Part shown: positions 6,122-13,590 of the stretch, piece by piece
Position numbering within the stretch: the stretch's first letter is position 1
How the letters are laid out: each line of letters opens with the position of its first letter
NCBI GenBank assembly: GCA_023435985.1
Contig: JAEZKY010000126.1
Coordinates: forward strand, 1-14,377
DNA from: Bacillota bacterium
Lineage (GTDB): Bacteria; Bacillota; Clostridia; Clostridiales; Clostridiaceae
Length of the DNA: 14,377 bases
Direction of reading: 5' to 3'
Made by a program: the position numbers and the translations under genes
The notes under the pieces: model-generated
What the model was told of the DNA's origin: nothing
Seen by the model: the letters and a program-made list of their open reading frames with translations, nothing else
Database searches by the model: none

Positions 6122-8407
6122 GTGAAAGTAATAAATTTAAATGATAAATGGATATTTACTAAAGAAAAAACTCAAGAATATATAGGAAAAGAGATCTCTG
6201 AAGGTGAAAATGTAACTTTACCACATTGTTTTAATGATGTAGATGGGCAAAGCGGAGATGGAATGTTTAAAGGAGAATGCTGTTATCAAAGAAAATTAGA
6301 TATAACAGAAAAAGAATTAAATAAATTTATATTTCTAGAAATAGGCGCCGCGGCTATTATTTCTAAAGTATATGTAAATGGAGAATTGGCTGGAAGCAGT
6401 AAATGTGGATTTTCAATGTTCAGGGTATTTTTAAATCCATTCTTACATTTAGGAGAAAACATTATTTCAATTATAGTAGATAACAGTCGTCATGACGATG
6501 TATATCCACTAATGGCTGACTTTTCATTTTATGGAGGAATATATCGTGAAGTTAACCTTGTAGTAGCAGATGCTCTTCACTTTGATTTAATGGATAATGG
6601 TAGAGATGGCATATACTTAACTCAAAAGAGAATTTGTGAGAACAAGTTTGAATTAAAAATAAATGGAAAAGTTATAAATGAATTAAAAGAAACAAAAGCT
6701 TCTAAGATTGAATTTAAATTATTAAATAAAGAAGAAAAAATAATATTTAAGAAAACGGTTAATATTAACATATCTAAAGATTCAGAATTTGAATTAATAG
6801 AAGAAATAAATAATCCAGAATTATGGCAGGGAATAGAAAATCCTTATCTTTATAAATTTGAAGCAGAATTATACTATGAAGAAATGATGTGTGATAAACG
6901 AAGCATAGAAATTGGATTTAGGAACATAGAAATAACACCAGATAAAGGAGTATTTTTAAATGGTAAAGCTATTAAGTTTAATGGAATAAGCCGCCATCAG
7001 GATTTCGCAGGTATTGGTAATGCTTTAACTAAAGAACACATGGATTTAGATATGTCAATTATTAAAGAAATAGGTGCCAATACTATAAGACTTGCTCATT
7101 ATCAACATAATGATTATTTTTACAGCCTTTGTGATCGTGAGGGAATATTAGTATGGGCTGAAATTCCTTTTATCAGTATTCCAACCACTTCTGATAAGGA
7201 AAATAAAAATGCTAAGGAACAGTTAGAAAGATTAATTAAGCAGGCGTATAATCATAGTTCTATTTATTGCTGGGGTGTTCAAAATGAAATCACTATAGCA
7301 ATAGAAAATGAACAGATACATGAAATGGTAAAAGAACTTGCAATTATGGCTAAGAAATTAGATTCCAGCAGGTTTATAGCTCAGGCTAATATTCACTCAG
7401 TGGCTAATGAGAGTAAGCTTAATGAATTGACTGATTTTGTAGGCTATAACTTATATTATGGATGGTATTATAAGGAAATGAAAGATTTAGGAACAAGATT
7501 AGATGAATTTCATAAGGCAAAACCTAATATACCAGTTATGGTTACAGAATATGGGGTTGATACTAATCCTAAGCTTCATTCATATAACCCAACAGTAAAA
7601 GATTATACAGAAGAATATCAGCTATTGTTCCAAAATAATGCTCTAAAAACTTTTAATGAGAGAGAATTTGTTTTGGGCGGGTATATATGGGCTATGTTTG
7701 ATTTTGGCAGCGAAATCAGAAATGAAGGTGGAGAAAAGGGGAGAAATCAAAAAGGTCTAGTAACCATAGACAGAAAGATAAAAAAAGATTCTTTTTATCT
7801 CTGCAAAGCATATTGGTCAAAGGAGCATTTTGTTAAATTGGCTGGCAGCAGATTTGTAAATAGGCATGAGGAGTTAAATGATATAGTGGTGATTTCCAAT
7901 GTTGATCATATTAAGCTGTACGTAAATAATGAATTCATAAGTGAAATTAATAGCAATGAACCAATAAAGAAATTCGAAGCGGTTAAATTAGTTTTAGGAG
8001 AAAATAAAATTAAGGCAGAGGCGTTTGATGAAACCGGAGGTATTTACACTGATGAAATGATTTTAAAGCATGTTAAAGAAGCAGATGAAAGCTATATACT
8101 TAAAAAACCAGAAGAACAAACACATGTTACTAACTGGTTCCAAAAGTTCGATTTATCTAATGTTCAAGAAGTAGCTATAAAAGAAGGATATTATTCAACT
8201 TTTGATACAATTGAAGAACTTTATAAAGATGAACAAGCAAAAGCTATATTTGTAAAATATTTTGGAGATATAGCTGAAAGTCAACAGTTTAAGGTTATGA
8301 TGGGACTCATGACTATAGACAGCATGTCTAAGAGATCTAGGTTTAACATACCAAAGGAACTATTAACTGTTATTAATACAGAATTAAATGTTATACAAAA
8401 GAAATAA
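6122..8407 (+). CDS. GH2 glycoside hydrolase (beta-galactosidase/beta-glucuronidase type)
   Basis: A 761-residue cytoplasmic retaining beta-glycosidase with no signal peptide. Domains: jelly-roll sugar-binding (about 1-175), Ig-like (175-275), TIM barrel (275-570), Ig-like DUF4982 type (580-665), and an unrecognised ~95-residue C-terminal domain. The acid/base is Glu389 in WGVQNE and the nucleophile Glu476 in VTEYG. Asn542-x-Lys544, followed by GLVTIDRK, aligns with the NxK motif used by beta-glucuronidases to hold a carboxylate, but related galactosidases also have similar residues. Start choice: an in-frame ATG at 6107 overlaps the only good ribosome site (GGAGG, 6109-6113); GTG at 6122 stands 8 bases after it and begins MKVINLNDKW, typical of GH2. 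It follows PTS genes, an unusual partner because PTS sugars arrive phosphorylated. Confidence 0.9.
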   Translation: MKVINLNDKWIFTKEKTQEYIGKEISEGENVTLPHCFNDVDGQSGDGMFKGECCYQRKLDITEKELNKFIFLEIGAAAIISKVYVNGELAGSSKCGFSMFRVFLNPFLHLGENIISIIVDNSRHDDVYPLMADFSFYGGIYREVNLVVADALHFDLMDNGRDGIYLTQKRICENKFELKINGKVINELKETKASKIEFKLLNKEEKIIFKKTVNINISKDSEFELIEEINNPELWQGIENPYLYKFEAELYYEEMMCDKRSIEIGFRNIEITPDKGVFLNGKAIKFNGISRHQDFAGIGNALTKEHMDLDMSIIKEIGANTIRLAHYQHNDYFYSLCDREGILVWAEIPFISIPTTSDKENKNAKEQLERLIKQAYNHSSIYCWGVQNEITIAIENEQIHEMVKELAIMAKKLDSSRFIAQANIHSVANESKLNELTDFVGYNLYYGWYYKEMKDLGTRLDEFHKAKPNIPVMVTEYGVDTNPKLHSYNPTVKDYTEEYQLLFQNNALKTFNEREFVLGGYIWAMFDFGSEIRNEGGEKGRNQKGLVTIDRKIKKDSFYLCKAYWSKEHFVKLAGSRFVNRHEELNDIVVISNVDHIKLYVNNEFISEINSNEPIKKFEAVKLVLGENKIKAEAFDETGGIYTDEMILKHVKEADESYILKKPEEQTHVTNWFQKFDLSNVQEVAIKEGYYSTFDTIEELYKDEQAKAIFVKYFGDIAESQQFKVMMGLMTIDSMSKRSRFNIPKELLTVINTELNVIQKK

Positions 8408-8485
8408 GATCAATAAAGTTGCAGTATCAAGATAAATGGTTTTCTATCAAATGTTATAGATAGATTATACAAGGGGGAAATAAAA

Positions 8486-10225
8486 ATGATTAAAAGAATA
8501 AACAAAATCACTTCATTATTAGTAGCAGCTGCTGCTGTTGTTTCACTAGTACCTGTGGGGGTAAGTGCAGCAGAAATTAAGACAATTGACGTACATGAAG
8601 GCACGATAGAAAGTGCGGCATCATTCAGTAATGGTTCTTATTACATTGATGGGGATATTGATGGAAAAGGTGAAGCTGTTTATTATGTATCACCAGATGG
8701 AAAGTATAATGAATTATTATCTGGTTCTAATAATAAGAATAATCAGATTGAGCAAGGATCTTTAGCTTCTAACTTTGCGGGTAAATATGCTCGTGTTCTC
8801 AGTAATGATCTGTATACAGCAGATTATACTGTTGATATGACTAGTGGAACTGTAACTGATACTGATGCAAAGCAAGATATGTTAGATGCAGTTGGAAAAG
8901 CTTTAAAAAGCAAAATTAAAGATGCGACAGATAGATATGATAAGCCAGACAAAATTCTAAAAAAATATGAGGATCATAATATTCTAAGAAAACCAGGTAA
9001 TTACTTTATGACTACATATGCTGCAAATGATAATGAAAAAAAATATGCACAAATCGATAGTAAAGGGAACTACTATTTTAATGTTTATTGTGACATAAAT
9101 GGAAATTATATTGATGGTGACTATAATTTAGGAAAAATCAAAGTCGAAACGACTACTGCCGGCGCAGCTACTATTAGCAATACAGAAGATTCAAAGGACA
9201 TTAAATCTGGTAAAGTAAGTGCAAGTCTTAGTAATATTGTTAATATAGATCACGATCAAAACAATGTTTATAGATGGGCAACTATTACAGTTATGAGTGA
9301 TTCGCCAATAAAAGCAATTAATGGAGTAAAAATTATAAATAAAAATAAAGATATAAAGACAGCATTTACTGATGTGAAAGGAGATCAAACTGAAATAAGC
9401 TATAATGTTATCCAAAAATTATCAAAAGTAGCAGCTTCTAATGAGATAAATGGAGCTAAATATCCTCAGACTGTAACTAATTACGTGCTTGCAGATAAAC
9501 ATGGTAATGCTGTAGATGGGATTGATGGCAAAGGCAAAATGATAACTGGCAACTATTTTATAATGGATGGAAAAATTTCAATATATGCTCTTAATTCAGA
9601 TTGTACACAAGTGACAATTAGACCTTACGAATTTAGTTCAGATGGTAACTGGAATTACTTGGATGAAGGAAATATAGATACAGAAGATTGTGAAGAAGCT
9701 GATGATCCAACACTTGGTACAGTAGGTGCTGTAGCTGCTTCAGGAGGAGTTCTTTATAGAGTATCCGACGGATATGTATACTCATATGATAATAATGGTG
9801 GTTGGAATAAAACTTATAAAATAGATTCATCTTTAAATGAATTTACAGTTGAGAATGTTGGTAATATGATTTTATGGAATAAAGATAAAGAGCTTTATTC
9901 AGTAATATCTACAAAACCTGCAGTGGCATCAACTGCAACAACTACAGCTGCAGCGAGTGTAACAAATGTAACAGCAACAGCAACGGCTGGATGGGTACAA
10001 TCTACAGATGGAGCTTGGAATTATAACAAAGTCGATGGAACTAAAGCTACTGGTTGGATCAACGACAAAGGAACTTGGTATTATTTAAATGAATTAGGGG
10101 TTATGAAAACAGGTTGGATCAGCGACAAAGGAACTTGGTATTACCTAAATGAATCAGGAGCTATGTTGGCGAACACAACTGTTGATGGATATGTACTAGA
10201 TGCAACAGGAGCTTGGATTAAATAG
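8486..10225 (+). CDS. Secreted cell-wall-binding protein, function of main domain unknown
   Basis: A 579-residue exported protein. A classical signal peptide (KR-rich start, hydrophobic core 10-26, cleavage near VSA/A at 28-29) precedes about 430 residues of Asx/Gly/Tyr-rich sequence that I do not recognise, then an Ala/Thr linker (about 480-500). Residues 502-579 are choline-binding-type wall repeats (GWIxDKGTWYYLNExGxMxT). The two best copies are near-identical at DNA level, 10052-10111 and 10112-10171, a 60-base period that invites repeat-number change. No catalytic motif is visible. It starts 78 bases after the GH2 gene, with ribosome site AAGGGGGA and no terminator or evident promoter between, so it may be the last gene of the sugar operon. 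A surface role such as substrate binding or adhesion is inference only. Confidence 0.85.
   Translation: MIKRINKITSLLVAAAAVVSLVPVGVSAAEIKTIDVHEGTIESAASFSNGSYYIDGDIDGKGEAVYYVSPDGKYNELLSGSNNKNNQIEQGSLASNFAGKYARVLSNDLYTADYTVDMTSGTVTDTDAKQDMLDAVGKALKSKIKDATDRYDKPDKILKKYEDHNILRKPGNYFMTTYAANDNEKKYAQIDSKGNYYFNVYCDINGNYIDGDYNLGKIKVETTTAGAATISNTEDSKDIKSGKVSASLSNIVNIDHDQNNVYRWATITVMSDSPIKAINGVKIINKNKDIKTAFTDVKGDQTEISYNVIQKLSKVAASNEINGAKYPQTVTNYVLADKHGNAVDGIDGKGKMITGNYFIMDGKISIYALNSDCTQVTIRPYEFSSDGNWNYLDEGNIDTEDCEEADDPTLGTVGAVAASGGVLYRVSDGYVYSYDNNGGWNKTYKIDSSLNEFTVENVGNMILWNKDKELYSVISTKPAVASTATTTAAASVTNVTATATAGWVQSTDGAWNYNKVDGTKATGWINDKGTWYYLNELGVMKTGWISDKGTWYYLNESGAMLANTTVDGYVLDATGAWIK
10052..10171 (+). 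repeat. Tandem 60-base repeat coding two wall-binding modules
   Basis: Two direct copies of 60 bases, each coding a 20-residue choline-binding module that begins GGTTGGATC. They share long identical runs, differing at the third base in several codons and at a few residues near the end. Recent duplication or homogenisation is likely. Confidence 0.8.
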
Positions 10226-10260
10226 TTAATATGTATGGTGGACAATTGAAAAATTAGGAG

Positions 10261-10311
10261 AATGGGCTGTTTTAAAATAGAAATTTAATTCCTATTTTGG
10301 GGCAGCTCATT
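10261..10311 (+). terminator. Long hairpin after the wall-binding protein gene
   Basis: A 20-bp stem with five G-U pairs (10261-10280 with 10292-10311) and an 11-base loop starts 35 bases after the stop codon. There is no T-run on either strand, so it may be a 3'-end stabilising hairpin or an inefficient terminator. Confidence 0.5.
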
Positions 10312-10423
10312 GTATGATTTAGCTATAATATTCATTAGAGAATTACTATATATTTACATGGATATTATAGCTATAAGTTCATCATTTACTAAAAAGCTAT
10401 CTAAAAATTTGACAAGGAGATTG

Positions 10424-10519
10424 ATAGTGAATTTGAAAGGCCTTGCTTCGTCTCCACCATAAAATCCATGACCATTTGTATTCGGCTTAAGTGGCTGCTT
10501 ATAGGTGGTCGTGTTTTTT
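10424..10519 (+). repeat. Dispersed repeat, copy 2
   Basis: Aligns end to end with the copy at 11077-11172 (both 96 bases) and in its first half with copy 1. It starts ATAGTGA, contains CTTCGTCTCCACCATAAAATCC, and ends in a hairpin with a T-run. Inner stem bases differ from copy 3 but still pair, CGGCT/GGCTG here against TAGCT/AGCTA there. Confidence 0.7.
10467..10519 (+). terminator. Terminator hairpin inside repeat copy 2
   Basis: CATGACC (10467-10473) pairs with GGTCGTG (10507-10513), with weaker pairing inside, and six T residues follow. It is the likely end of transcripts from the PTS/GH2/wall-protein region. Confidence 0.7.
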
Positions 10520-10587
10520 CCTTGATTGAAGCAATGGGGGCTGAAAGAAAATCGTACTTATACTTTGATTTGAATGAGCTGAAAAGT

Positions 10588-10611
10588 AAAAAAAGATAGC
10601 TTATGCTATCT
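10588..10611 (-). terminator. Minus-strand terminator of a broken gene
   Basis: Read on the minus strand, AGATAGC, 4-base loop, GCTATCT is followed by a T-run (the A-run at 10588-10594 on the plus strand). It lies 18 bases past the stop of the minus-strand remnant ending at 10629. Confidence 0.75.
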
Positions 10612-10628
10612 CTTTGGCATATGAATAA

Positions 10629-10856
10629 TTATTTTTGTTTAACTGGTATCCATACTTCAACTTCCCAGTCTGCTGGATTTCCATTTATTAGAATTTCTGA
10701 AATAGGATTTCCACTGTATTCATAATTATATTTTTCAGTAAGAATTTCTTTGAAAGCTTGCTCTTCAAGCTCATCAAAAGCTAAACGAGATAATCCACCT
10801 TTTCCTTCAATTCCTAGTTTTATATTAAAATTTGCAGGTTTATTTAATTCAATGGC
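10629..10856 (-). pseudogene. 3' remnant of a GyrI-like effector-binding regulator
   Basis: The minus strand codes about 76 residues ending WEVEVWIPVKQK, preceded by SGNPISEIL. This resembles the C-terminus of GyrI-like (AraC effector-binding) domains, as found at the end of MerR or AraC regulators. The frame stays open only to 10886 and has no start codon with a ribosome site, so the N-terminal part is missing. A terminator at 10588-10611 fits its end, which argues that it was once a real gene in this orientation. The break coincides with the left edge of a plus-strand remnant near 10852. Identity is moderately sure; truncation is clear. Confidence 0.55.
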
Positions 10857-11001
10857 TCGCGATACTGCTGCTGATTTGGGTATAAATTATAAGATGAGCA
10901 GTGATAATGCTTATAAAGTATTATACTGGAAAGCAAATTATAGTGTTGAAGAAACAATTATTGCAACTGGAAAATCAATAATTGAGAAAAATATATTTTA
11001 A
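10852..11001 (+). pseudogene. 3' remnant of an unrecognised gene
   Basis: A plus-strand reading frame whose last 49 residues (MARDTAADLG to IIEKNIF) look like a protein C-terminus, with helical pattern SVEETIIATGKSIIEK. I do not recognise the family. Upstream of about 10852 the same frame runs antisense through the GyrI-like remnant and gives low-complexity sequence, so the natural 5' part is lost. The ATG at 10852 has no ribosome site and is probably an internal codon. Together with the minus-strand remnant it marks a head-to-head deletion junction. Confidence 0.4.
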
Positions 11002-11076
11002 TAGCTTTTCGTCTGGTGGGTTAGTCCTCACAAAATATAGTCGATTGTAGTTTTAATATACTTTAAGTTAAAATCT

Positions 11077-11172
11077 ATAGTGATTTTAAGGGTCACGCTT
11101 CGCCTCCATCATAAAATCCACGACCATTTGTATGTAGCTTAAATAGCTATTTACAGGTGGTCGTGGTTTTTT
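11077..11172 (+). repeat. Dispersed repeat, copy 3
   Basis: A direct-orientation partner of copy 2, 653 bases further on, and of copy 1 (TTTTAAGGGTCAC then CGCCTCCATCATAAAATCC). Copies 2 and 3 bracket the two gene remnants. The rest of 11002-11224 contains no gene. Confidence 0.7.
11118..11172 (+). terminator. Terminator hairpin inside repeat copy 3
   Basis: A 15-bp stem (11118-11132 with 11152-11166, two G-U pairs) is capped by an inner TAGCT/AGCTA stem and followed by six T residues. It would end plus-strand transcripts from the remnant region before the convergent marR gene. Confidence 0.8.
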
Positions 11173-11224
11173 ATTGCTACAGGCGGCTTCTATGCATTTT
11201 GCAAAATATGAAACAATCCATAAA

Positions 11225-11668
11225 TTAATCAATATTAGAATTTAGTTTATTTTTTTCTTCAGAAACCGTATGGAGGATTCTCTTTAAAATAGTAATTGTT
11301 TGTTCTTCTTCCCTTTTAGATAAATTTTTAGAAAAAATAGACACTAATTCTAAAAATGCTTCATCTATTTTAGGGATAACTTTTTTACCTTCTTCTGTTA
11401 AATATAACTTATAAATACGCTTATCATTTTCATCTTGAACTCTTTTTACATAATCATTTTCTATTAAATTTTTTACTGCTTTTGCAGTAGTTGATTTACC
11501 TACATACAAAAATTCACTTAACTCTTTCTGATTTATACCTTCATTTTTTGAAATCACATATAAAAAATCATGTTGGCCACTTCTAATATTTAAATCTATA
11601 AGCTTTGAATTTATTATGCTCTGAGCATTTCTGTAAATTGCTGCATTAAGTTTACTAATGTTCTCCAT
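11225..11668 (-). CDS. MarR-family transcriptional regulator
   Basis: A 147-residue dimeric winged-helix regulator of MarR type, usually a repressor released by a small ligand. The helix-turn-helix is at about residues 46-72 (NQKELSEFL then KSTTAKAVKNLIE). The wing has the signature DENDKRIYKLYLTEEG (79-94), and long helices at both ends fit the dimer interface. Ribosome site AAGGAGAT 8 bases upstream supports the ATG at 11668. It lies downstream of an MFS transporter on the same strand but has its own promoter. The dyad found twice at the transporter promoter recurs in degenerate form in its own leader, so it likely represses both. No inducer can be inferred. Confidence 0.92.
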   Translation of the reverse strand: MENISKLNAAIYRNAQSIINSKLIDLNIRSGQHDFLYVISKNEGINQKELSEFLYVGKSTTAKAVKNLIENDYVKRVQDENDKRIYKLYLTEEGKKVIPKIDEAFLELVSIFSKNLSKREEEQTITILKRILHTVSEEKNKLNSNID

Positions 11669-11687
11669 AGTTACTTATCTCCTTTAC

Positions 11688-11707
11688 ATTAGTTTCCTAT
11701 AAAACCA
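11688..11707 (-). promoter_or_regulatory. Degenerate MarR operator in the marR leader
   Basis: On the plus strand, ATTAGTT, 8 bases (starting TCCT), AACCA: the same layout as the two operators before the MFS gene, with one well-kept arm. It lies just downstream of the marR -10 box, a position suited to autorepression. Confidence 0.5.
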
Positions 11708-11712
11708 TCTTA

Positions 11713-11741
11713 ATTATATAGATAAATAATTATAGTTTCAA
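11713..11741 (-). promoter_or_regulatory. Sigma-A promoter of the marR gene
   Basis: On the minus strand, TTGAAA (11741-11736), 17 bases, TATAAT (11718-11713): a near-consensus promoter about 45 bases upstream of the marR start codon. Confidence 0.8.
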
Positions 11742-11810
11742 TGATTTACTAGGATATATATTTTTTGAAATTACGAATTGCTATTTTTAAATATAGATTA
11801 TATTATTTGC

Positions 11811-11844
11811 AAAAAGAAAACTCTGCCATTGATAAAACGCAGAG
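11811..11844 (-). terminator. Terminator of the MFS gene
   Basis: On the minus strand, CTCTGC, a 12-base loop, GCAGAG, then TTTTCTTTTT. It lies about 70 bases past the MFS stop codon and separates the transporter from marR, which restarts at its own promoter. Confidence 0.7.
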
Positions 11845-11911
11845 CTAACTTTGTATGTGATTAATATACGTTTTGAGAATTTGTGTTACGTATAAACTTT
11901 AAGGTAAAATG

Positions 11912-13090
11912 CTACTTTTGTATTTGTGATTGAAGTTTTCTTTTTCTACCAATAATGAAATAAAGAATAAACGCTATAATAGCAGATCCACTTGCCCAAA
12001 GATACATTTGAGCATATCCGACGTTTGATGAAACTACTCCTAAAATTACTGCACCTAATCCTATACCGCAATCAAATGCAGTGAAAAATGTAGCATTGGC
12101 AGCACCTAGACGGGAAGGTGGAACACCAGTCATTGCCATTGTCTGTAAGCTAGATTGAGTTGCTCCAAAGCCTATTCCGTAAATAAATGCGGCGATTAAA
12201 AACATGCTAATATTTGAGGCCTCAGATAACAGTGCCATAGATATAATTACACATATAAAACCTGGAATAATTGCATAGTCAAAACCTAATTTATCTATTA
12301 TTTTACCGAATATTGGTCTAGAAATAAATAAGGATATTGCATAAACTGTAAAGAAAACTCCAATGTTCTCTATGCCTTTTTGCGAGGCATAAAGAGGTAA
12401 GAAACTGGTTAATGCACCATAAGTTATTGTTACAAAAAATACTATAATAGAAGGATTTACAGATACTTTTTCATACAATGAAGCCTTTATTTCAGTTTGC
12501 TCTTTAATCTCAATTTTTTTGTATTCTAATTTAAAAGCAATAATGGCACCAAGCACGGCTAGTAGAGTAGATATAAAAAACAGAGCCTGAAAGCTATATT
12601 TTGATATCACAAATAGTCCAATGGTAGGAGCTACAGCCATGGCCAAACTACTTGTCAAACTAAAATATCCCATTCCTTCACCAAAACGATCCTTTGGAAT
12701 ATTATCTGTAGCAATTGTATTGGAAGCTGTACTTGCTGCACCCCAGCCAAAGCCATGGATAAAACGCATTATAAGAATTGCACTAATAAATGGAACTAGT
12801 GAATAAGAAAATACTGATATAATAAATATAAATAATCCAACTAAAAATACCTTTTTTCGTCCTAATTTATCAAGAAGTAATCCTGAAATTGGCCTAATTA
12901 TTACTGAAGATACTACAAATGCTCCAGTTACTAATCCAATAATAGAGTTTGTCCCTCCGAGTTTTTTTGCATATAGCGGAAGTGTAGGTAATAACATTTG
13001 AAATCCAAAAAATATTAACAAGTTTATGACGTTTATAATGACGAAGTTTTTTGTCCAAAGAACCTTATCTTTTTGTATATCTTTTTCCAT
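11912..13090 (-). CDS. MFS transporter, drug-efflux (DHA1) type
   Basis: A 392-residue, 12-segment major facilitator superfamily protein, probably a proton-driven exporter. MFS motif A is clear between segments 2 and 3, GLLLDKLGRKK (residues 70-80), and a half-copy, GKIIDKLG, appears in the second half. Start choice: a longer frame begins at 13165, but that would start inside the promoter and operators; the ATG at 13090 (MEKDIQKDK) has a strong AAAGGAG ribosome site 7 bases upstream. The motif NTIAT followed by RFGEGMGYF is typical of the YfcJ/quinolone-type DHA1 exporters. Two dyads for the adjacent MarR protein sit on its promoter, so expression is probably induced by the ligand of that repressor. 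The substrate is unknown. Confidence 0.9.
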   Translation of the reverse strand: MEKDIQKDKVLWTKNFVIINVINLLIFFGFQMLLPTLPLYAKKLGGTNSIIGLVTGAFVVSSVIIRPISGLLLDKLGRKKVFLVGLFIFIISVFSYSLVPFISAILIMRFIHGFGWGAASTASNTIATDNIPKDRFGEGMGYFSLTSSLAMAVAPTIGLFVISKYSFQALFFISTLLAVLGAIIAFKLEYKKIEIKEQTEIKASLYEKVSVNPSIIVFFVTITYGALTSFLPLYASQKGIENIGVFFTVYAISLFISRPIFGKIIDKLGFDYAIIPGFICVIISMALLSEASNISMFLIAAFIYGIGFGATQSSLQTMAMTGVPPSRLGAANATFFTAFDCGIGLGAVILGVVSSNVGYAQMYLWASGSAIIAFILYFIIGRKRKLQSQIQK

Positions 13091-13107
13091 GATTGTTCTC
13101 TCCTTTG

Positions 13108-13137
13108 TAATATTAGTTTCCTTTGCAACTAATATTA
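13108..13137 (-). promoter_or_regulatory. MarR operator 1, downstream of the MFS -10 box
   Basis: TAATATTAGTT, 8 bases (TCCTTTGC), AACTAATATTA: a perfect inverted repeat with 11-base arms, between the -10 box and the ribosome site. Repressor bound here would block elongation or initial transcription. Confidence 0.75.
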
Positions 13138-13165
13138 ATATAACATAAATTAGTTTCCTTTGCAA
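13137..13165 (-). promoter_or_regulatory. Sigma-A promoter of the MFS gene
   Basis: On the minus strand, TTGCAA (13165-13160), 17 bases, TATATT (13142-13137), with an extended-10 TG two bases before the -10 box. The -35 hexamer lies inside the second operator dyad. Confidence 0.7.
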
Positions 13166-13170
13166 CTAGT
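13149..13170 (-). promoter_or_regulatory. MarR operator 2, overlapping the MFS -35 box
   Basis: ATTAGTT, the same 8-base spacer TCCTTTGC, AACTAGT: a copy of operator 1 shifted 37 bases, with shorter perfect arms. It covers the -35 hexamer, so binding should exclude RNA polymerase. Confidence 0.75.
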
Positions 13171-13462
13171 TTGACTTATAAAGCCGGTGAAATTAAATTT
13201 TTTATATGTATATGCTAAAATGACTTATCAGGCAAAGATAAAGAGTGGTAAGCTTTTTTTGTTTCTTTAAGAAATTATAATGAAGTTGGATATAAAGATA
13301 ACTTTTGAAAGTGGCAGAAACAAGTGGTCTGTGAAGTTATGAACCAGAAGAAAAATTTTGTGTAAATATAAACAAGTCTATGAATAGAGAAAATATACAT
13401 AGTATAGATTGGATTAGCTTATAGAATAACATTGGATGATTAAAAAATATTAAAAGTGGTTA

Positions 13463-13490
13463 TTGTTGAAAGGAAAAATGGAATTATAAT
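13463..13490 (+). promoter_or_regulatory. Possible promoter of the 22-codon frame
   Basis: TTGTTG, 16 bases, TATAAT, ending 31 bases before the ATG at 13522. The -10 box is perfect and the -35 box moderate; in AT-rich DNA such a match can arise by chance. Confidence 0.4.
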
Positions 13491-13521
13491 AAATTAAAAT
13501 GATTTAACGAGGAGAGTTTAT

Positions 13522-13590
13522 ATGAGAATAATAATTAACAAAGAGATTAATATACCTAAAAATAATTTAAATAAAGTACATTATAGATAA
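13522..13590 (+). CDS. Possible 22-residue small protein
   Basis: ATG at 13522, 22 codons (MRIIINKEIN to KVHYR), then TAA. The case for it is the signals: a promoter-like pair, a strong GAGGAG ribosome site 8 bases upstream, and a 6-bp hairpin CCTTAT/ATAAGG (13594-13610) with a T-run just after the stop. The peptide is basic and hydrophilic, with no membrane segment or known motif. It may instead be the preserved start of a gene whose remainder was deleted. There is no neighbour on this strand for it to regulate. Confidence 0.3.
   Translation: MRIIINKEINIPKNNLNKVHYR

Noticed and set aside
10522..10599. Short plus-strand frame with a protein-like stretch (EAMGAERKSYLYFDL)
   Set aside because: Starts only after a T-run terminator, has no ribosome site and is 20-25 codons long; could be a remnant but cannot be supported.
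13091..13165. 25-residue N-terminal extension of the MFS transporter
   Set aside because: It would be translated from within the promoter and operators; the ATG at 13090 has a strong ribosome site.
13280..13342. 20-codon frame MKLDIKITFE...
   Set aside because: No ribosome site or promoter, stops early; perhaps a decayed gene start, not callable.
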